Positions 49,943 to 59,979 of a stretch of DNA of 64,000 bases are shown piece after piece. The DNA lies in NCBI GenBank assembly GCA_977017575.1, contig CDRNVI010000053.1, forward strand, positions 186,001-250,000, read 5' to 3'. The DNA comes from Paramoeba atlantica (taxonomy: Eukaryota > Discosea). Position 1 is the stretch's first letter, and the number at the start of each line of letters is the position of its first letter. Below the pieces are notes generated by a model. That model saw only the letters and a list, made by a program, of their open reading frames with translations, was not told where the DNA came from and did not search any database. The translations under genes and the position numbers were made by a program.

Positions 49943-50444
49943 AAGGAAAGCCATTAAGAAGGAAAGCCATTAAGAAGGCTCTAGATGGGCACAATATGAC
50001 GCTGCTCAGCAAGTACGACATCACTCTACATAAGGCCCAACCACAGAAGATTGAGGAGCCACGATACGAACAAATCATACGAAGTTCAGACCAGCCATTC
50101 CGAATCTCACCAACGCCTGAAAATCCAACCCCTTCACCGAAAGAGGCTGTGCGCTACCGGATCCCACGCCGGCATAAGTGTATCGCAAAGCTGAAGTATG
50201 GCCACGCATGCTACAAAATATTTAGCCCGCTTCCAGTCCACAACGGTGACGTCACGGTAACCACCGTTTCCTCCGACCAACTTGAAGACACAAACCAGCG
50301 CGACCCGATATTATCCAGGAACTGCCCATTAGACCAAAGTATCACAAATACGAAAGGTCATCAGAGCGCCCGAGGCTCACAAGAGGCTCTTCAATGCAAC
50401 AAGGTCAGCACGCATTCGCAAGAACCATCTAATGCAAGAATCTC

Positions 50445-50620
50445 CAGCCGCCCATTTTTGTTTGATTTTTTTTTCAATTTTGGACCACCGGAGCCCCCTT
50501 TTATAAATTTTTCTTCTATTATATCACTGTGTTCCTCTTGTATTTTCACTGTTTTTGTTCACTTTTTTTTCAATAATCGAGGGTAGAGCGGTAGTTATAC
50601 AACCACCGCAACTCACCTTT
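50445..50620 (-). mobile_element. LINE 3' UTR copy (5' truncated)
   Basis: The inverse of 4559-4735, including TTGCGGTGGTTGTATAACTA, CCCTCGATTATTG and the TCCAAAATTGAAAAAAAA tail. Only the last 175 bases of the element are present, as expected of a truncated LINE insertion. Confidence 0.8.
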
Positions 50621-50898
50621 GCTCTCGGTTAGGCCCCGGAGTTGCGTGAAGGCCTCCATACCCCACAACTACCACCTTCCCCCCCTATTTTAAATGATTT
50701 AGCGGGGGTCGCACGAGCCAACTTATCATGCAATACAACGGCAATTATAGCACTTTTATAGTACTATAAACTTTAAATACTATACATTCCAATACTTTGT
50801 ATTCCAATACTTTGATCTACATTGTTTTTATTATTCGGTATATTGCTCAGTATCGGATTTGGGTAGATCCTATTTGTTCGATTAACTTTTTCCTTTAA

Positions 50899-52473
50899 AT
50901 GCCCCACCCGTATCCTCGAAGATCCAAAAAAGTGCGAAGCGTTCTTTTCGATCCTGCCCGAGGTGGACGTGTACTCGGTAAGGACCAAACAGATGGATCT
51001 CATGATGGAGATCCCCCAATTAGTCTTTTTTTCAAGTTGATCATTGAGAAATATTCCCTTTTGGTTAATCAACGAGCCTTGAATTTGTCACAGATATCTC
51101 AGTACGAAGAAACACGGTCTGTCATCAATTTCAATACCCAGCACGCCTGTGAGGCGCTTTGCTCGTGCATAAAATCTTATTACCCCGATGTCGAGGCAAT
51201 CGCACTAGACCGGAATCGTATAAAGATGCCATTAATGCTGCTTAATGCCATGAAGAAATTTGATCTCTCGAGCCGTATTACAGCGATATCTTTGCAAGGA
51301 AATCCAATCTGTGAACTGGGATTTCTTCACAAGTTAAAGTTGTTTCCAGCCCTCCAAGAGCTCCGCCTTAAAGAGTGTCCCGCTACTCGACGTTCAAATT
51401 ATCGCAAAGAGGTCGCACGAATCCTCCCCGAGCTCATGCTCCTCGATGACGAGAGCGCGGAGGCGATCTCCCTATCCCTCCCCTGGCCGCTCTACCCCTC
51501 CCCGGGTGGGTTTTCCCCCGACCCCTCCGACCCCGACGCCACGTGTCGTGCCTACCTCCTACGCTACCTCGCCGCGGTGGAGGCCAACGCCGTGGAGTCC
51601 CTCGTCAGCTTCTACCACCCCGCCTCCACCCTCTCCACCACCGTCACCGAGGGGTTCTACTTCCCCACCCCCCCGGGCGCCACCCCCGCCGAGCGCCGCA
51701 CCCTCGACCGCGCCTTCCACGAGCTCCGCCACCTCCACAGCCGCAACCTCGCCCCCGCGCACCAATCCAAGGACGCCCACAGCAGACTCACCCGGGGCTA
51801 CCTCGAGCTCACCCACGCCCTCCGCGCCCGGCTCTACCTCGAGACCCCCCGGGTCACCCAGGCCGTGGAGCTCGGCCCCCACGTCGAGGTCACCCACCCC
51901 CCCGCATTCGGCGCCCACGCGTTTGGGAAGATCCCTTTCTACATTGTAAAGATGCATGGGACACTGAAGTACTGTTTTGAAAACACAAAAGACGGGCCAA
52001 AGGAAAACAGAGAAAACAAAGAAAACAGAGAAAACAAAGAAAACAGAGAAAACAAAGAAACCCCACACGAGACCATCATCACACGGTGGTTCGACCGCTC
52101 CTGGGTGCTACTCCCCCGGGAGAGTGGGGAGCTGGGGATATGGAGTGACATGTGGGTGTTGCGGGGGGGAGAGGGGAGGGGGGGGCCGTTGTGGGGCCCC
52201 GCCCAGGGGGACCGGGTCGAGAAGCTCGCTCGTCGGTTCGCGCTCCCGGAGACGGTGGCACAGGAGGTGATTGGAAAGTCCGGGAATGATTTACAGTGTG
52301 CCTTGTTGGGGGAGTTGGTGAGTCGTACCCGGTTGCGTCCGGAGATTGCGTTGGCGTGTTTGTCCGAGCGGGAGAATGATATGGAGAAGGCACTGGCGTT
52401 GTTTGAGGAGAGGAAGGGGGAGCTGCTGCCGAGTCATTTTTGTGAGGAACCGCAAGGCGCGGGGAAACCGTAG
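50899..52473 (+). CDS. mRNA export factor, NXF/TAP/Mex67 family
   Basis: Domain order fits NXF: LRR region (about 85-185; VEAIALDRNRI, ITAISLQGNPI, LQELRLKECPATRRSNYRKE), NTF2-like domain (about 215-400; CRAYLLRYLAAVEANAVESL then VSFYHPASTLS), and a C-terminal UBA-like TAP-C domain (about 455-520; SRTRLRPEIALACLSEREND then MEKALALFEERKG). Such proteins bind mRNA and FG nucleoporins to carry mRNP through nuclear pores. No clear RRM precedes the LRRs; the first 60 residues are basic. Residues about 365-385 are a KENREN repeat encoded by a short tandem repeat (52003-52060). Composition shifts sharply at about 51440 from AT-balanced to C-rich, then G-rich after 52100. First gene of a same-strand block. 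Confidence 0.85.
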   Translation: MPHPYPRRSKKVRSVLFDPARGGRVLGKDQTDGSHDGDPPISLFFKLIIEKYSLLVNQRALNLSQISQYEETRSVINFNTQHACEALCSCIKSYYPDVEAIALDRNRIKMPLMLLNAMKKFDLSSRITAISLQGNPICELGFLHKLKLFPALQELRLKECPATRRSNYRKEVARILPELMLLDDESAEAISLSLPWPLYPSPGGFSPDPSDPDATCRAYLLRYLAAVEANAVESLVSFYHPASTLSTTVTEGFYFPTPPGATPAERRTLDRAFHELRHLHSRNLAPAHQSKDAHSRLTRGYLELTHALRARLYLETPRVTQAVELGPHVEVTHPPAFGAHAFGKIPFYIVKMHGTLKYCFENTKDGPKENRENKENRENKENRENKETPHETIITRWFDRSWVLLPRESGELGIWSDMWVLRGGEGRGGPLWGPAQGDRVEKLARRFALPETVAQEVIGKSGNDLQCALLGELVSRTRLRPEIALACLSERENDMEKALALFEERKGELLPSHFCEEPQGAGKP

Positions 52474-52654
52474 AGGGTGGAGTGAAGGGGGTGGTTTACG
52501 GTGTGAACCATTCGCTACGCCTAGTGGAACGCTTTTTTCGACACGGTCGAATAGCCGGTATTTGTGTTATACAGGTAAGACGATGTAAACTACGGGAGTT
52601 TTTATAGCGAGAGAGTGTAGTTCTGCATGTTTCAAAGCATGAACTTCCTCTTCT

Positions 52655-52777
52655 TTTTCTCTCTTTTTTCTACTTTTTTTCTACTTTTTTTAATCCCGCT
52701 CTTTTCTTCCTCTCCTCTTTTTCCCACCCTCTTTTCTCTCTTCCCCCCTATGGACGCTGAAACCCTCGCCGGGGTAG
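52655..52777 (+). promoter_or_regulatory. long pyrimidine tract with AG, candidate acceptor for RPA2 mRNA
   Basis: About 95 bases nearly all T and C (52655-52749) contain no AG; the first AG after the tract is at 52776-52777, followed by an ATG at 52786. In a trans-splicing organism this would put the mature 5' end there. If translated, the tract gives a false hydrophobic leader. Confidence 0.4.
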
Positions 52778-53520
52778 GTGGCTTCATGGCCTCCCAAACC
52801 GACCCCTCCAAACCCAAACCCCCCGAGTCCCGCCAGCGCGGCTCCTTCCCCCTCCGTCCGCTCACCATCAAACAGCTCCTGGACTCCACCCACGTCGGGG
52901 ACGGCACCATGGTCGTCGACGACAAGGAGGTGGGGCAGATCACCGTGCTCGGTCGTGTCCTCTCCCACCCCGACGGCCCCCCCACCCCCGGGCTCGCGCG
53001 CATGTTCGCCGTGGCCCTCTGCGACGACACCGGCACCCTGCTGTGCAAGAAGTGGATGGACGCCGCGGAGCCCTTCGACCCCGCCTGGGCCGTCGGGAAC
53101 TACCTCCGCGTGTCCGGGGCCGCCAAGCTCACCGAGGGGGTCCCCTCCCTCACCGGGCAGTTCCGCCCCGTGGTGGACAGCAACGAGGTGATCTACCACG
53201 GGCTGGAGTGCGTCCTGGTGCATCTCCGCAACACACGACCCCCACCGGCAAAGGGGAAGGGGGAAGCGGGGGAAGCGGGGGAAGGAAAAAGAGTCACCCC
53301 CGTCCCCGAGGCCCCCGTCGGGAGTCTGCGGGAGGCGCTACGAAAGGTAGCCGCCGGGGGGGATCGACGGCAGGGGATGACGGTGGAGGAGATGGTGTCG
53401 AGGCTGGGGGAGAGTGGGCGGGTGGGGGTGGGGGTGGGGGAGGTGCGACGGGAGGTGGGGTATCTGGTTTCGCAAGGGTTGTTGATTACAACGGTGGATG
53501 AGAATCATTTTACGTGTTAG
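52750..53520 (+). CDS. RPA2: replication protein A, 32 kDa subunit
   Basis: The protein has the RPA32 plan: a short N terminus, an OB fold (about residues 35-165 from this start; RPLTIKQLLDSTHVGDGTMV, GQITVLGRVLSHPDGPPTPG, FAVALCDDTGTLLCKKWMDA) and a C-terminal winged helix (GMTVEEMVSRLGESGRVGVG, VGYLVSQGLLITTVDENHFT). It binds single-stranded DNA as part of the RPA trimer. Length (256, or 244 from the ATG at 52786) fits 270 aa in human. An upstream in-frame ATG at 52627 would add 41 residues encoded by a pyrimidine tract, which I reject. The phosphorylated Ser-rich N terminus of animal RPA32 is short here. It lies 276 bases after NXF. Confidence 0.88.
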   Translation: MDAETLAGVGGFMASQTDPSKPKPPESRQRGSFPLRPLTIKQLLDSTHVGDGTMVVDDKEVGQITVLGRVLSHPDGPPTPGLARMFAVALCDDTGTLLCKKWMDAAEPFDPAWAVGNYLRVSGAAKLTEGVPSLTGQFRPVVDSNEVIYHGLECVLVHLRNTRPPPAKGKGEAGEAGEGKRVTPVPEAPVGSLREALRKVAAGGDRRQGMTVEEMVSRLGESGRVGVGVGEVRREVGYLVSQGLLITTVDENHFTC

Positions 53521-53739
53521 GGGAAAGGGGGGGGGTGGAGGGGGGGGTGAATTGTACAAGGGGACATGTGTTTTTAGGATGTAGTGTTGCATTTAGGTTC
53601 ACTTGTTTTCTTTATTCGTCTGTAGAGAAAGGTTGATGATGGAACTTAAAAGTTGCTAGTCATAAGATTGTATTGAACGGGTCACAACGAATGGGGAATA
53701 CGATGCAAGACATTGAACTCTGAGTAACAGCTGTATTTT

Positions 53740-53775
53740 TGAACCATTTTTTTTTCGGTTTGTATTCTACACAAG
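53740..53775 (+). promoter_or_regulatory. candidate acceptor upstream of NVL gene
   Basis: CCATTTTTTTTTCGGTTTGT then ATTCTACACAAG: a T-rich tract followed by AG 60 bases before the ATG at 53836. Consistent with trans-splicing but common by chance. Confidence 0.3.
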
Positions 53776-53835
53776 TTTCTACCCAATTGAATTTCATCAA
53801 CAAACAAGTCAAAATATTACCCCACTCTCCGTGAC

Positions 53836-55863
53836 ATGAAAAACGAAACCCTCTCACTGAACACGAAAAAGAAACTCATGGCCCTCGCCCACGAAGCGAG
53901 TGGTTTAAAACGGAAAAAGCACCTCTCGGAGTCTATCCCCACACCCTCAGACGCCGAAACCCCGGAAAATCCACGTCCGCCGGTTTCCGCATTCCCTTCA
54001 ACCTCCTCCCGCTTCGGTCCTGCCCCCCTCCCCCCCTCTTCCCTCACTTTCGAAACCCTCGGCGGCATGTCCCAGGCCAAAATCGCCCTCCGCGACGCCC
54101 TCTTCCCCATTTTTCACCGCCCTGAACTCTACCGCTCCCTCGGTGCGGACCCCCCCTCCGGGATTCTCCTCCATGGGGTGCCGGGATCGGGAAAAACCAC
54201 CCTTGCCCGGGCCCTGGCCGCTACGCTCGGCGTCCCGCTGTTTCACCACACCGCCTCGGAGCTCACCGCGGGGGTCTCGGGGGAGAGTGAAGCCTTAGTC
54301 CGGGAATTGTTTCAAACCGCAATTTCGTTTTCTCCCTCTATTATTTTGCTCGATGAAATCGACAGCATTACGGGAAAACGCGACGACAGCACACGAGAAA
54401 TGACAAGACGCGTGGTTTCGCAGTTTCTCTCCTGTATGGACCAATTAGCGGTCGCGTGGCGTGAGAGAGGCACCGTGGTGGTGGTCCTGGGCACCACAAG
54501 CCGGTTGGATACCATTGACCCCGCGGTCCGGCGTGCGGGGCGGTTTGATCGCGAGATTGTGCTCTCCGTACCGAACACAGCAGAGAGGGAAGAGATATTT
54601 CGTGCGCTGTGTGCGGAGATGAAGGTGAGTGAAAAAGTCGATTTCGCAGAGGTCGCACGAAAAACCCCAGGGTTTGTTCCCGCAGATTTACATGCCGTCA
54701 CAAAGGAAGCCGCAGGGTTGGCCATTCGGCGAGTCATGGACACGGAAAGTAAACCCACCCAATCCCCCAACCCCACAAACCAACCAACCACCCCAACCCC
54801 CCCTCCTCCACCCGTTTCCATGGACGAAGACACCCCCTTGGCGTCCTCCTCCCCCCCTCCCCCCCTCTCCCTCCTCCCCCGCGACATCACCGCCGCCCTC
54901 ACCACCGTCCAGCCCGCCGCCCTCCGCGAGGGCTTCACCACCCTCCCCTCCGTCTCCTTCCACCACGTCGGGGCCCTGGCCCCCGTCCGCGCCGAGCTCT
55001 TCCGCTCCGTCGTCCTCCCGCTGCGCCACCCCGCGCTCTACCGCCGCTTCGGGTTGGCCCAATCCCTCGGGGTCCTACTCCACGGCCCCCCGGGCTGCGG
55101 CAAGACGCTGCTGGCGAAGGCGGTGGCCCACGAGGCGGGGGCGAACTTCATCGCGGTGAAGGGGCCGGAGCTGCTGAGTAAGTACCTCGGGGAGTCCGAG
55201 CGCGGGGTGCGGGCGGTGTTCGGGCGCGCCCGGGCCAGTGCCCCGTGTGTGTTGTTTTTTGATGAGTTGGATGCGCTGGCGCCGCGGAGGGGGGGAGGGG
55301 ACGCGGGGGAGGGGGGAAGTGGAGGAGGAGCTGCGGAACGGGTGGTGAATCAGCTGCTCACGGAGATGGATGGGATGGAGGCGCGGGATGTGGTGGGGGT
55401 GTATGTGTTGGGGGCGACGAATCGACCGGATCGGATTGACCCGGCGTTGACGCGACCCGGGAGGTTGGATAAGACGTTACATGTGCCGTTACCGAGTCCC
55501 GAGCAACGGGTGAGTATTTTGGAGAAACTGGCGAAGGGGTTTCCGTTGAGTCCGGAGATTGATTTGGAGGGGACCGCGAAAGGGGATGTGCGGTGTGAGG
55601 GGTTTAGTGGGGCAGACCTCGCGGCACTGTTGCGGGAGTCCGCGTTGCTGGCGGTGAGGGAGGTGTTGGGGCACTGTTGTGAGGAGTCCGTGGGGTTCTC
55701 CTCGGCCAATGCCGTCGGGGAGTTGGTGGCGAATTTGGATGCGGGGATCAGCCAGCCATGTATTCAACCCGCGCATTGGAATGAGGCGCTGACAAGGACG
55801 CGGCGATCGGTGTCGGATAGGGTGGCACAGGCGTACGGGTCGTATCAGGCCGGTCGTACGTGA
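53836..55863 (+). CDS. ribosome biogenesis AAA ATPase, NVL/Rix7 type
   Basis: Two AAA modules. D1: [13 protein letters not shown] (70-82), Walker A GVPGSGKT (114-121), Walker B LLDEID (171-176), Arg finger region [10 protein letters not shown]2: Walker A GPPGCGKT (417-424), Walker B FFDELD (474-479), [20 protein letters not shown]. The link phrase [20 protein letters not shown] and D1 SGVSGE-type motif (TAGVSGESE) match NVL/Rix7 better than CDC48, Pex1/6 or SPATA5. Such enzymes extract factors from pre-60S particles in the nucleolus. At 675 aa it lacks most of the long N-terminal domain of animal NVL. A Pro/Thr/Ser-rich linker (about 305-350) joins the modules. A Gly-rich insert (487-499) follows D2 Walker B. 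Confidence 0.85.
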   Translation: MKNETLSLNTKKKLMALAHEASGLKRKKHLSESIPTPSDAETPENPRPPVSAFPSTSSRFGPAPLPPSSLTFETLGGMSQAKIALRDALFPIFHRPELYRSLGADPPSGILLHGVPGSGKTTLARALAATLGVPLFHHTASELTAGVSGESEALVRELFQTAISFSPSIILLDEIDSITGKRDDSTREMTRRVVSQFLSCMDQLAVAWRERGTVVVVLGTTSRLDTIDPAVRRAGRFDREIVLSVPNTAEREEIFRALCAEMKVSEKVDFAEVARKTPGFVPADLHAVTKEAAGLAIRRVMDTESKPTQSPNPTNQPTTPTPPPPPVSMDEDTPLASSSPPPPLSLLPRDITAALTTVQPAALREGFTTLPSVSFHHVGALAPVRAELFRSVVLPLRHPALYRRFGLAQSLGVLLHGPPGCGKTLLAKAVAHEAGANFIAVKGPELLSKYLGESERGVRAVFGRARASAPCVLFFDELDALAPRRGGGDAGEGGSGGGAAERVVNQLLTEMDGMEARDVVGVYVLGATNRPDRIDPALTRPGRLDKTLHVPLPSPEQRVSILEKLAKGFPLSPEIDLEGTAKGDVRCEGFSGADLAALLRESALLAVREVLGHCCEESVGFSSANAVGELVANLDAGISQPCIQPAHWNEALTRTRRSVSDRVAQAYGSYQAGRT

Positions 55864-56033
55864 GGGAAAACTAAAGAGGGGATGAAAAAATAAAATTGTA
55901 GTTAAGTAAGAAATAATCCATTTGTTGGTCTTGTATTTAAGCTTTTCTTTGTATCTATGATTTTTAGCAGGGTAAGACAAATGGGCTTTAGTGTATAGCA
56001 AACGGATGGATTTTAGTTATTGGTTTTGCATGG

Positions 56034-56282
56034 ATGAATTCTATGATCGTTAAGGGAAGCACGCTGCAGACGCCATCAGATGTGCCAGTCAAAAACCCAG
56101 CGAAACGCAGAAAGAAAGTAACGGGAATAGCCTTCAAAGATATATCCCAGAGGCATGAGAAAAACACTAAAGAAGGCCGTATAGGGGAAAAGTCGCATCA
56201 AACTTCATCGTTAAAGGCTGACTCAAAGGAATCTAAGGCACCTGATCCAGCTGCAGGAAGCCCGGCAGCGAGATCCTCCTAA
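56034..56282 (+). CDS. possible small basic protein, 82 aa
   Basis: Lys/Ser-rich, low-complexity, predicted disordered, with VKNPAKRRKKVTGIAFKDIS resembling a nuclear localisation signal. Same strand as its neighbours, lying in the 1.4 kb gap between NVL and the PPR-like gene. No family recognised. Its reality rests only on strand and position. Confidence 0.35.
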   Translation: MNSMIVKGSTLQTPSDVPVKNPAKRRKKVTGIAFKDISQRHEKNTKEGRIGEKSHQTSSLKADSKESKAPDPAAGSPAARSS

Positions 56283-57278
56283 AGTGAGATTGCCCTCATT
56301 GATATGAGCATTAGCGAGTTGATTACAGAGTCCATTCATCTCATAAGTGGCGTCAAAAGGAGTTGCGACATATTGCCTTTCACAAAGTTATGAGTCCGAA
56401 ACTGCGGAATTATGTTCTTGCGATTGGAGAAACAGAGTCTTAAACTCATGGTTTTTCATGTTTTCCAATATTAGTTTTGTGAACGACCTAGAATTCAACA
56501 AGCTGACTATCACGATTTTTTCTTGCTGAATGTTCCTTGGTACGCCCTTTTCATTACCTTCACCACAGTTTTCATCGCTCAAGATTTTTTGCCATGGTAA
56601 AAATAGATAAAAAAGTTAATTTTCCTGAGGGGATCATTACGTTTCCTACTGTAGAGTACAGCGGTACATTAGCTTAGCATTTTCGTAATGTAATCGTACA
56701 TAAAATTGGGGGACTGCGGTGGGATCTCACAGGATCTCACGACCGCGCTGAAATTAACGTCGCGCTGCTTCGCGTTGGCGCGTCAGTCGCGACTGTTCTG
56801 TTTGATTTTGCTTTGAATGGTTTCGTGTGATCTCACGCGATCTTGTGGAATCTCGTTTGAACCTCACCTGCAGCCCCTCAATTCTATACATTGTACGGAA
56901 GTTTTCGTTTGTAGTTGCTTCGTTAAATGCTGTGGTTATTTTCAATTTAGAAGGCACCACTGCTGCGCGCTTCGCGTTGAAAACTACTTCCGCGTTTTAT
57001 GAAGCGACTAAAGACCGACAAAAAGAATTCTCAAAAGATGACGAATATCTATTTTTGGGGGTGAAAAAGCCATTTTTAGGCCTTAAATGAGAAGGTTTTA
57101 CCCCAAACTTGGGCCCTATTTTGATGCCTTACCGGCAGAGGTAGGAGGGAGATCTGATTAGAAAACGTGACGTCCAATTCCTTGAATAAAAAATTGTACT
57201 CTCTACATGCTCCACCACTCAAGACTACCTACACGAGACGACCCTTACCCACCCAACTAAGTCCTCTGCACCGCTCTG
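56283..57278. other. intergenic with one hairpin repeat
   Basis: Contains hairpin repeat copy 5 (56917-57013; GTTAAATGCTGTGGTTATTT ... AACTACTTCCGCGTTTTATG) and, before it, TCTCACGCGATC/GATCTCACGACCGC partial repeats (56725-56850). No gene supported; short minus-strand ORFs only. Confidence 0.55.
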
Positions 57279-59825
57279 ATGAAACTCCCCACAAAAATCT
57301 ACATTAAAAAGATTGCCCACTCGCGCCCGCTGGATGCCATGACCTTCACCTTCCATCAGGCGACAAAAGGAACATGTAACCGCGGCGCACTGATCCAAGC
57401 GATACAACATTGTTACCAAGATAAGGACACCTCCCCGCACCGCAAACGCCATCGCGGATGTTGGGAGAACGCCCTCTGCGCGGTCCTCGGCGCCGAAGCC
57501 GCGGGCTACCCTCGCCTGGGCGAAATCTACCGCGAACTCGCCAAATGTGCCTACCACAACCGCGCCTGGGAGGGTGCCCTCCACATCCTTGCCCACTGGC
57601 GTTGTCCCCAAATCGATCCCCACGCCCTCACAGCCGACTCCCCCGCACACCCCCCACTTCCTCCTCCTCACCCTCAAAATCGCAACTCAACCCTCAACCC
57701 CTCCTGCCTCACCCCCCCTCCCCCACCCCCTTATTCCACCTCCGTGAACGCCCTCCCCTTCGCCATGACTCATCACTCTAAACAACAATCACAGCAACAA
57801 CAAGAACAACAGCAACAATCACAACAGGAACAATCACAACAATCACAATCACAATCACAACAACAACAACAATCACGTCGACGACAGCAACAACAACAAC
57901 AACCACAACAACAATCACAACAACAACGACAATCACAACCACAACAACAACAATCACGTCGACGACAGCAACAACAACCCCCACAATCCCAGCAACCAGA
58001 ATCTTCAATCACCCCCTTTTCCCCTTTTTCCCCATCCCCTCTTTCCTCTTCCCCCCCCTCTCTCCCCCCCTCCCCCGCCCCCTCCCCCCGTCCCCTCCCC
58101 TCCCCCTGCCTCCACCACTACGCCCTCGCGTCCCTCGCCCCCACCCCCCACTGGCCCCTCGCCCTCGCCGCCCTCCACGACCTCCCCCGCTGCGGCCTCA
58201 CCCCCTCCCCCACCACGTACGCCCTCGTGCTGCGGGGGCTGGAGCAGAGCGCGCAGTGGAGGCGTGCGCTGTGCGTGTACGACACGGTGAGGGGGGTGGG
58301 GGGAGTAGTGGGGGTGAGGGAAGTAGTGGGGGAGAAGGGAGTGGGGATGAAGGTGAAGGGAGTGGGGGTGAAGGGAGTAGTGGGGGTGAGGGGGATGGGG
58401 GTGAAGGGAGTAGTGGGGGTGAGGGAGATGGAGGTGGGGGTAGTGGGAATGGGGAAGGAAGGGATGGGGGCAAAGGGGACGGGGACAAAGGAAATGAAGG
58501 CAAAGGAGATGGGGGAGATGGAGGGGATGAGGCAGATGGAGGGGATGGGGGAGATGGAGGGGATGGGGGAGAGGGGGGTAGTGGGGGCAAAGGGGATGAG
58601 GGGAGTGGGGGCAAACGGGGTGAGGGAGATGGAGGGGATGGGGGCAAGTTGGATGGGGGAAACGGGGATGGGGGTGAGGGGGGTTGTGGGGGCTAGGGTG
58701 GTGGGGACGGTGATGGGGGCCTGTACGCGTGCGGGTCAGTGGGAGGTGAGTTTAGCGGTGGCGGGGGATTGGGTAAGGGGGTGGGGTGAGGAGGAGAGAG
58801 GGAGGGGGAGAGGAGGGAGGAGAGAGAGAGGGGGGAAGGAAGAGGAGGAGGAGGTGAAGGAGGAGGATAGGCATGTGAAGGATGAAAAGGAAATGAATAA
58901 GAACCATAAGAGTCAGCAAAGTGATATGATTCGTCACAGAAACGACGATAAGACCCCGCACCGTGCGGTATGGATTAACAGTGATGTGTTCTATCAACTC
59001 ATGCGGGCGTTATCGAAAGGAGGGGTGTGGCAGGAGGTGGTACGGGCGTATGAAGCCGCAGAAAGGGTCGGAAGGGGGACAGATCGATCACGTACGTTGG
59101 TGGTACGGGTACTGCATCATGCAGGGCAGTGGGAGAGGGCCGTGAGGGTGGCGTGTGAGAGTATTGGTAAAGGAGAGGATCGCGGCCGGGGAGAGGGTAG
59201 AGAGGAGGAAGAGAGGGGTGAGCTAGAGGTCGAACCGCTGGAGTATGATATACGGAATGACAACGGCAAAATGGATAGATATAAAATGCGTATGTGGAGC
59301 TATGCACTCGGGGTATTGCTTCAAGGGTGCAGGTACGCTAAAAACGAGCCCTTGACAACGTCTCTTGTACAATACGTCCACGAAAATACAGCAAGCCTTA
59401 CTCCACTCTCCGGTTTACTTTTCTCGGAGCTTTGTCACGAGGCCGCACGGCTGGGGCATTTCCAAATTGCCATGCGCCATGCGGAAAAAGCAATGCGCAA
59501 CAATTTAATGATGAATGCCGTGGTTCAACTGCTGGGTTCGACAAGGCAATGGGATGAAATGCTTAAGTCCTATCATCGGTACCAGAACAACCCACGTTTC
59601 GTGATGACCTCGGAGAGCTTAGACCACTTTTTACAGGGTATGGGGCAGCTACGGAATTGGCACCAAGCCCTAGCTGTGGTTGATTCGTTAGAAAGCAATT
59701 CGAAGCGTTGGGCTACCAAAGGGGCCCCTTCCATTGTGAATGTTACCCATTTACGTACACTGTACGATTTATGTGAGTCGTGCGGGTACCATCATAGCCA
59801 ATGGCGATGGAAACACCATCCCTGA
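57279..59825 (+). CDS. PPR-like protein with long low-complexity inserts, 848 aa
   Basis: Helical pairs reminiscent of pentatricopeptide repeats are interspersed: [20 protein letters not shown] (about 308-327), [20 protein letters not shown] (about 475), [40 protein letters not shown], and near the end [20 protein letters not shown] and [23 protein letters not shown] proteins usually bind organellar RNA; Euglenozoa have many. Inserts: a Gln-rich tract (about 165-242), Pro/Ser-rich (245-270), a Gly/Val/Met/Lys repeat (334-474) encoded by GGGGG-rich minisatellite, and an Arg/Glu/Lys tract (504-540). The frame stays open throughout, which supports coding. The start is the first ATG in frame after a stop. 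Confidence 0.65.
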   Translation: MKLPTKIYIKKIAHSRPLDAMTFTFHQATKGTCNRGALIQAIQHCYQDKDTSPHRKRHRGCWENALCAVLGAEAAGYPRLGEIYRELAKCAYHNRAWEGALHILAHWRCPQIDPHALTADSPAHPPLPPPHPQNRNSTLNPSCLTPPPPPPYSTSVNALPFAMTHHSKQQSQQQQEQQQQSQQEQSQQSQSQSQQQQQSRRRQQQQQQPQQQSQQQRQSQPQQQQSRRRQQQQPPQSQQPESSITPFSPFSPSPLSSSPPSLPPSPAPSPRPLPSPCLHHYALASLAPTPHWPLALAALHDLPRCGLTPSPTTYALVLRGLEQSAQWRRALCVYDTVRGVGGVVGVREVVGEKGVGMKVKGVGVKGVVGVRGMGVKGVVGVREMEVGVVGMGKEGMGAKGTGTKEMKAKEMGEMEGMRQMEGMGEMEGMGERGVVGAKGMRGVGANGVREMEGMGASWMGETGMGVRGVVGARVVGTVMGACTRAGQWEVSLAVAGDWVRGWGEEERGRGRGGRRERGGKEEEEEVKEEDRHVKDEKEMNKNHKSQQSDMIRHRNDDKTPHRAVWINSDVFYQLMRALSKGGVWQEVVRAYEAAERVGRGTDRSRTLVVRVLHHAGQWERAVRVACESIGKGEDRGRGEGREEEERGELEVEPLEYDIRNDNGKMDRYKMRMWSYALGVLLQGCRYAKNEPLTTSLVQYVHENTASLTPLSGLLFSELCHEAARLGHFQIAMRHAEKAMRNNLMMNAVVQLLGSTRQWDEMLKSYHRYQNNPRFVMTSESLDHFLQGMGQLRNWHQALAVVDSLESNSKRWATKGAPSIVNVTHLRTLYDLCESCGYHHSQWRWKHHP
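57773..58000 (+). repeat. CAA/CAG microsatellite coding Gln-rich tract
   Basis: Repeats of CAACAA, CAATCA and two copies of CAATCACGTCGACGACAGCA. In the gene frame they give Gln with Ser and a repeated SRRRQQQ. The opposite strand is Cys- or Val-rich by composition only. Confidence 0.9.
58285..58700 (+). repeat. G-rich minisatellite inside PPR-like gene
   Basis: Units such as GGGGTGAAGGGAGTAGTG and GGGGGAGATGGAGGGGATG, nearly C-free on the plus strand for over 400 bases. Encodes GVKGVVGVR and GEMEGM units in frame. Confidence 0.9.
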
Positions 59826-59928
59826 GCCATAGTTACAAGCTTTGTCATGTTATACGCCACAATTTTAGTTTTCAGTTAAGTCCAGTGTCATTTTTTCACA
59901 TGCCAAAAAAACGTGCTTTCGAATTCAA

Positions 59929-59946
59929 ATCTTGTTTTTTTGCTTA
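59929..59946 (+). promoter_or_regulatory. candidate acceptor upstream of TFIIB-like gene
   Basis: TCTTGTTTTTTTGCTTAG, a T-rich tract ending in AG, 34 bases before the preferred ATG at 59980. An in-frame ATG at 59932 lies within this tract and is therefore an unlikely start. Confidence 0.4.
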
Positions 59947-59979
59947 GAACTTCCTTTTTCCCACCAAATCCCCTACTCC

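Noticed and set aside
50996-51072. Spliceosomal intron in the NXF N terminus
   Set aside because: The frame is open and continuous and no clear GT...AG pair improves the domain match.
51559-52068. Minus-strand and alternate-frame ORFs over NXF, RPA2, NVL and PPR-like genes (Pro-, Gly- or Cys-rich)
   Set aside because: Shadow frames caused by high GC and skewed third positions; the chosen frames carry conserved domains.
52627-52749. Signal peptide or membrane anchor on RPA2
   Set aside because: The hydrophobic residues are encoded by a pyrimidine tract upstream of the likely start; RPA32 is nuclear.
57773-58012. Cys-rich or Val-rich minus-strand ORFs opposite the Gln tract
   Set aside because: Pure translation of the CAA/CAG microsatellite.
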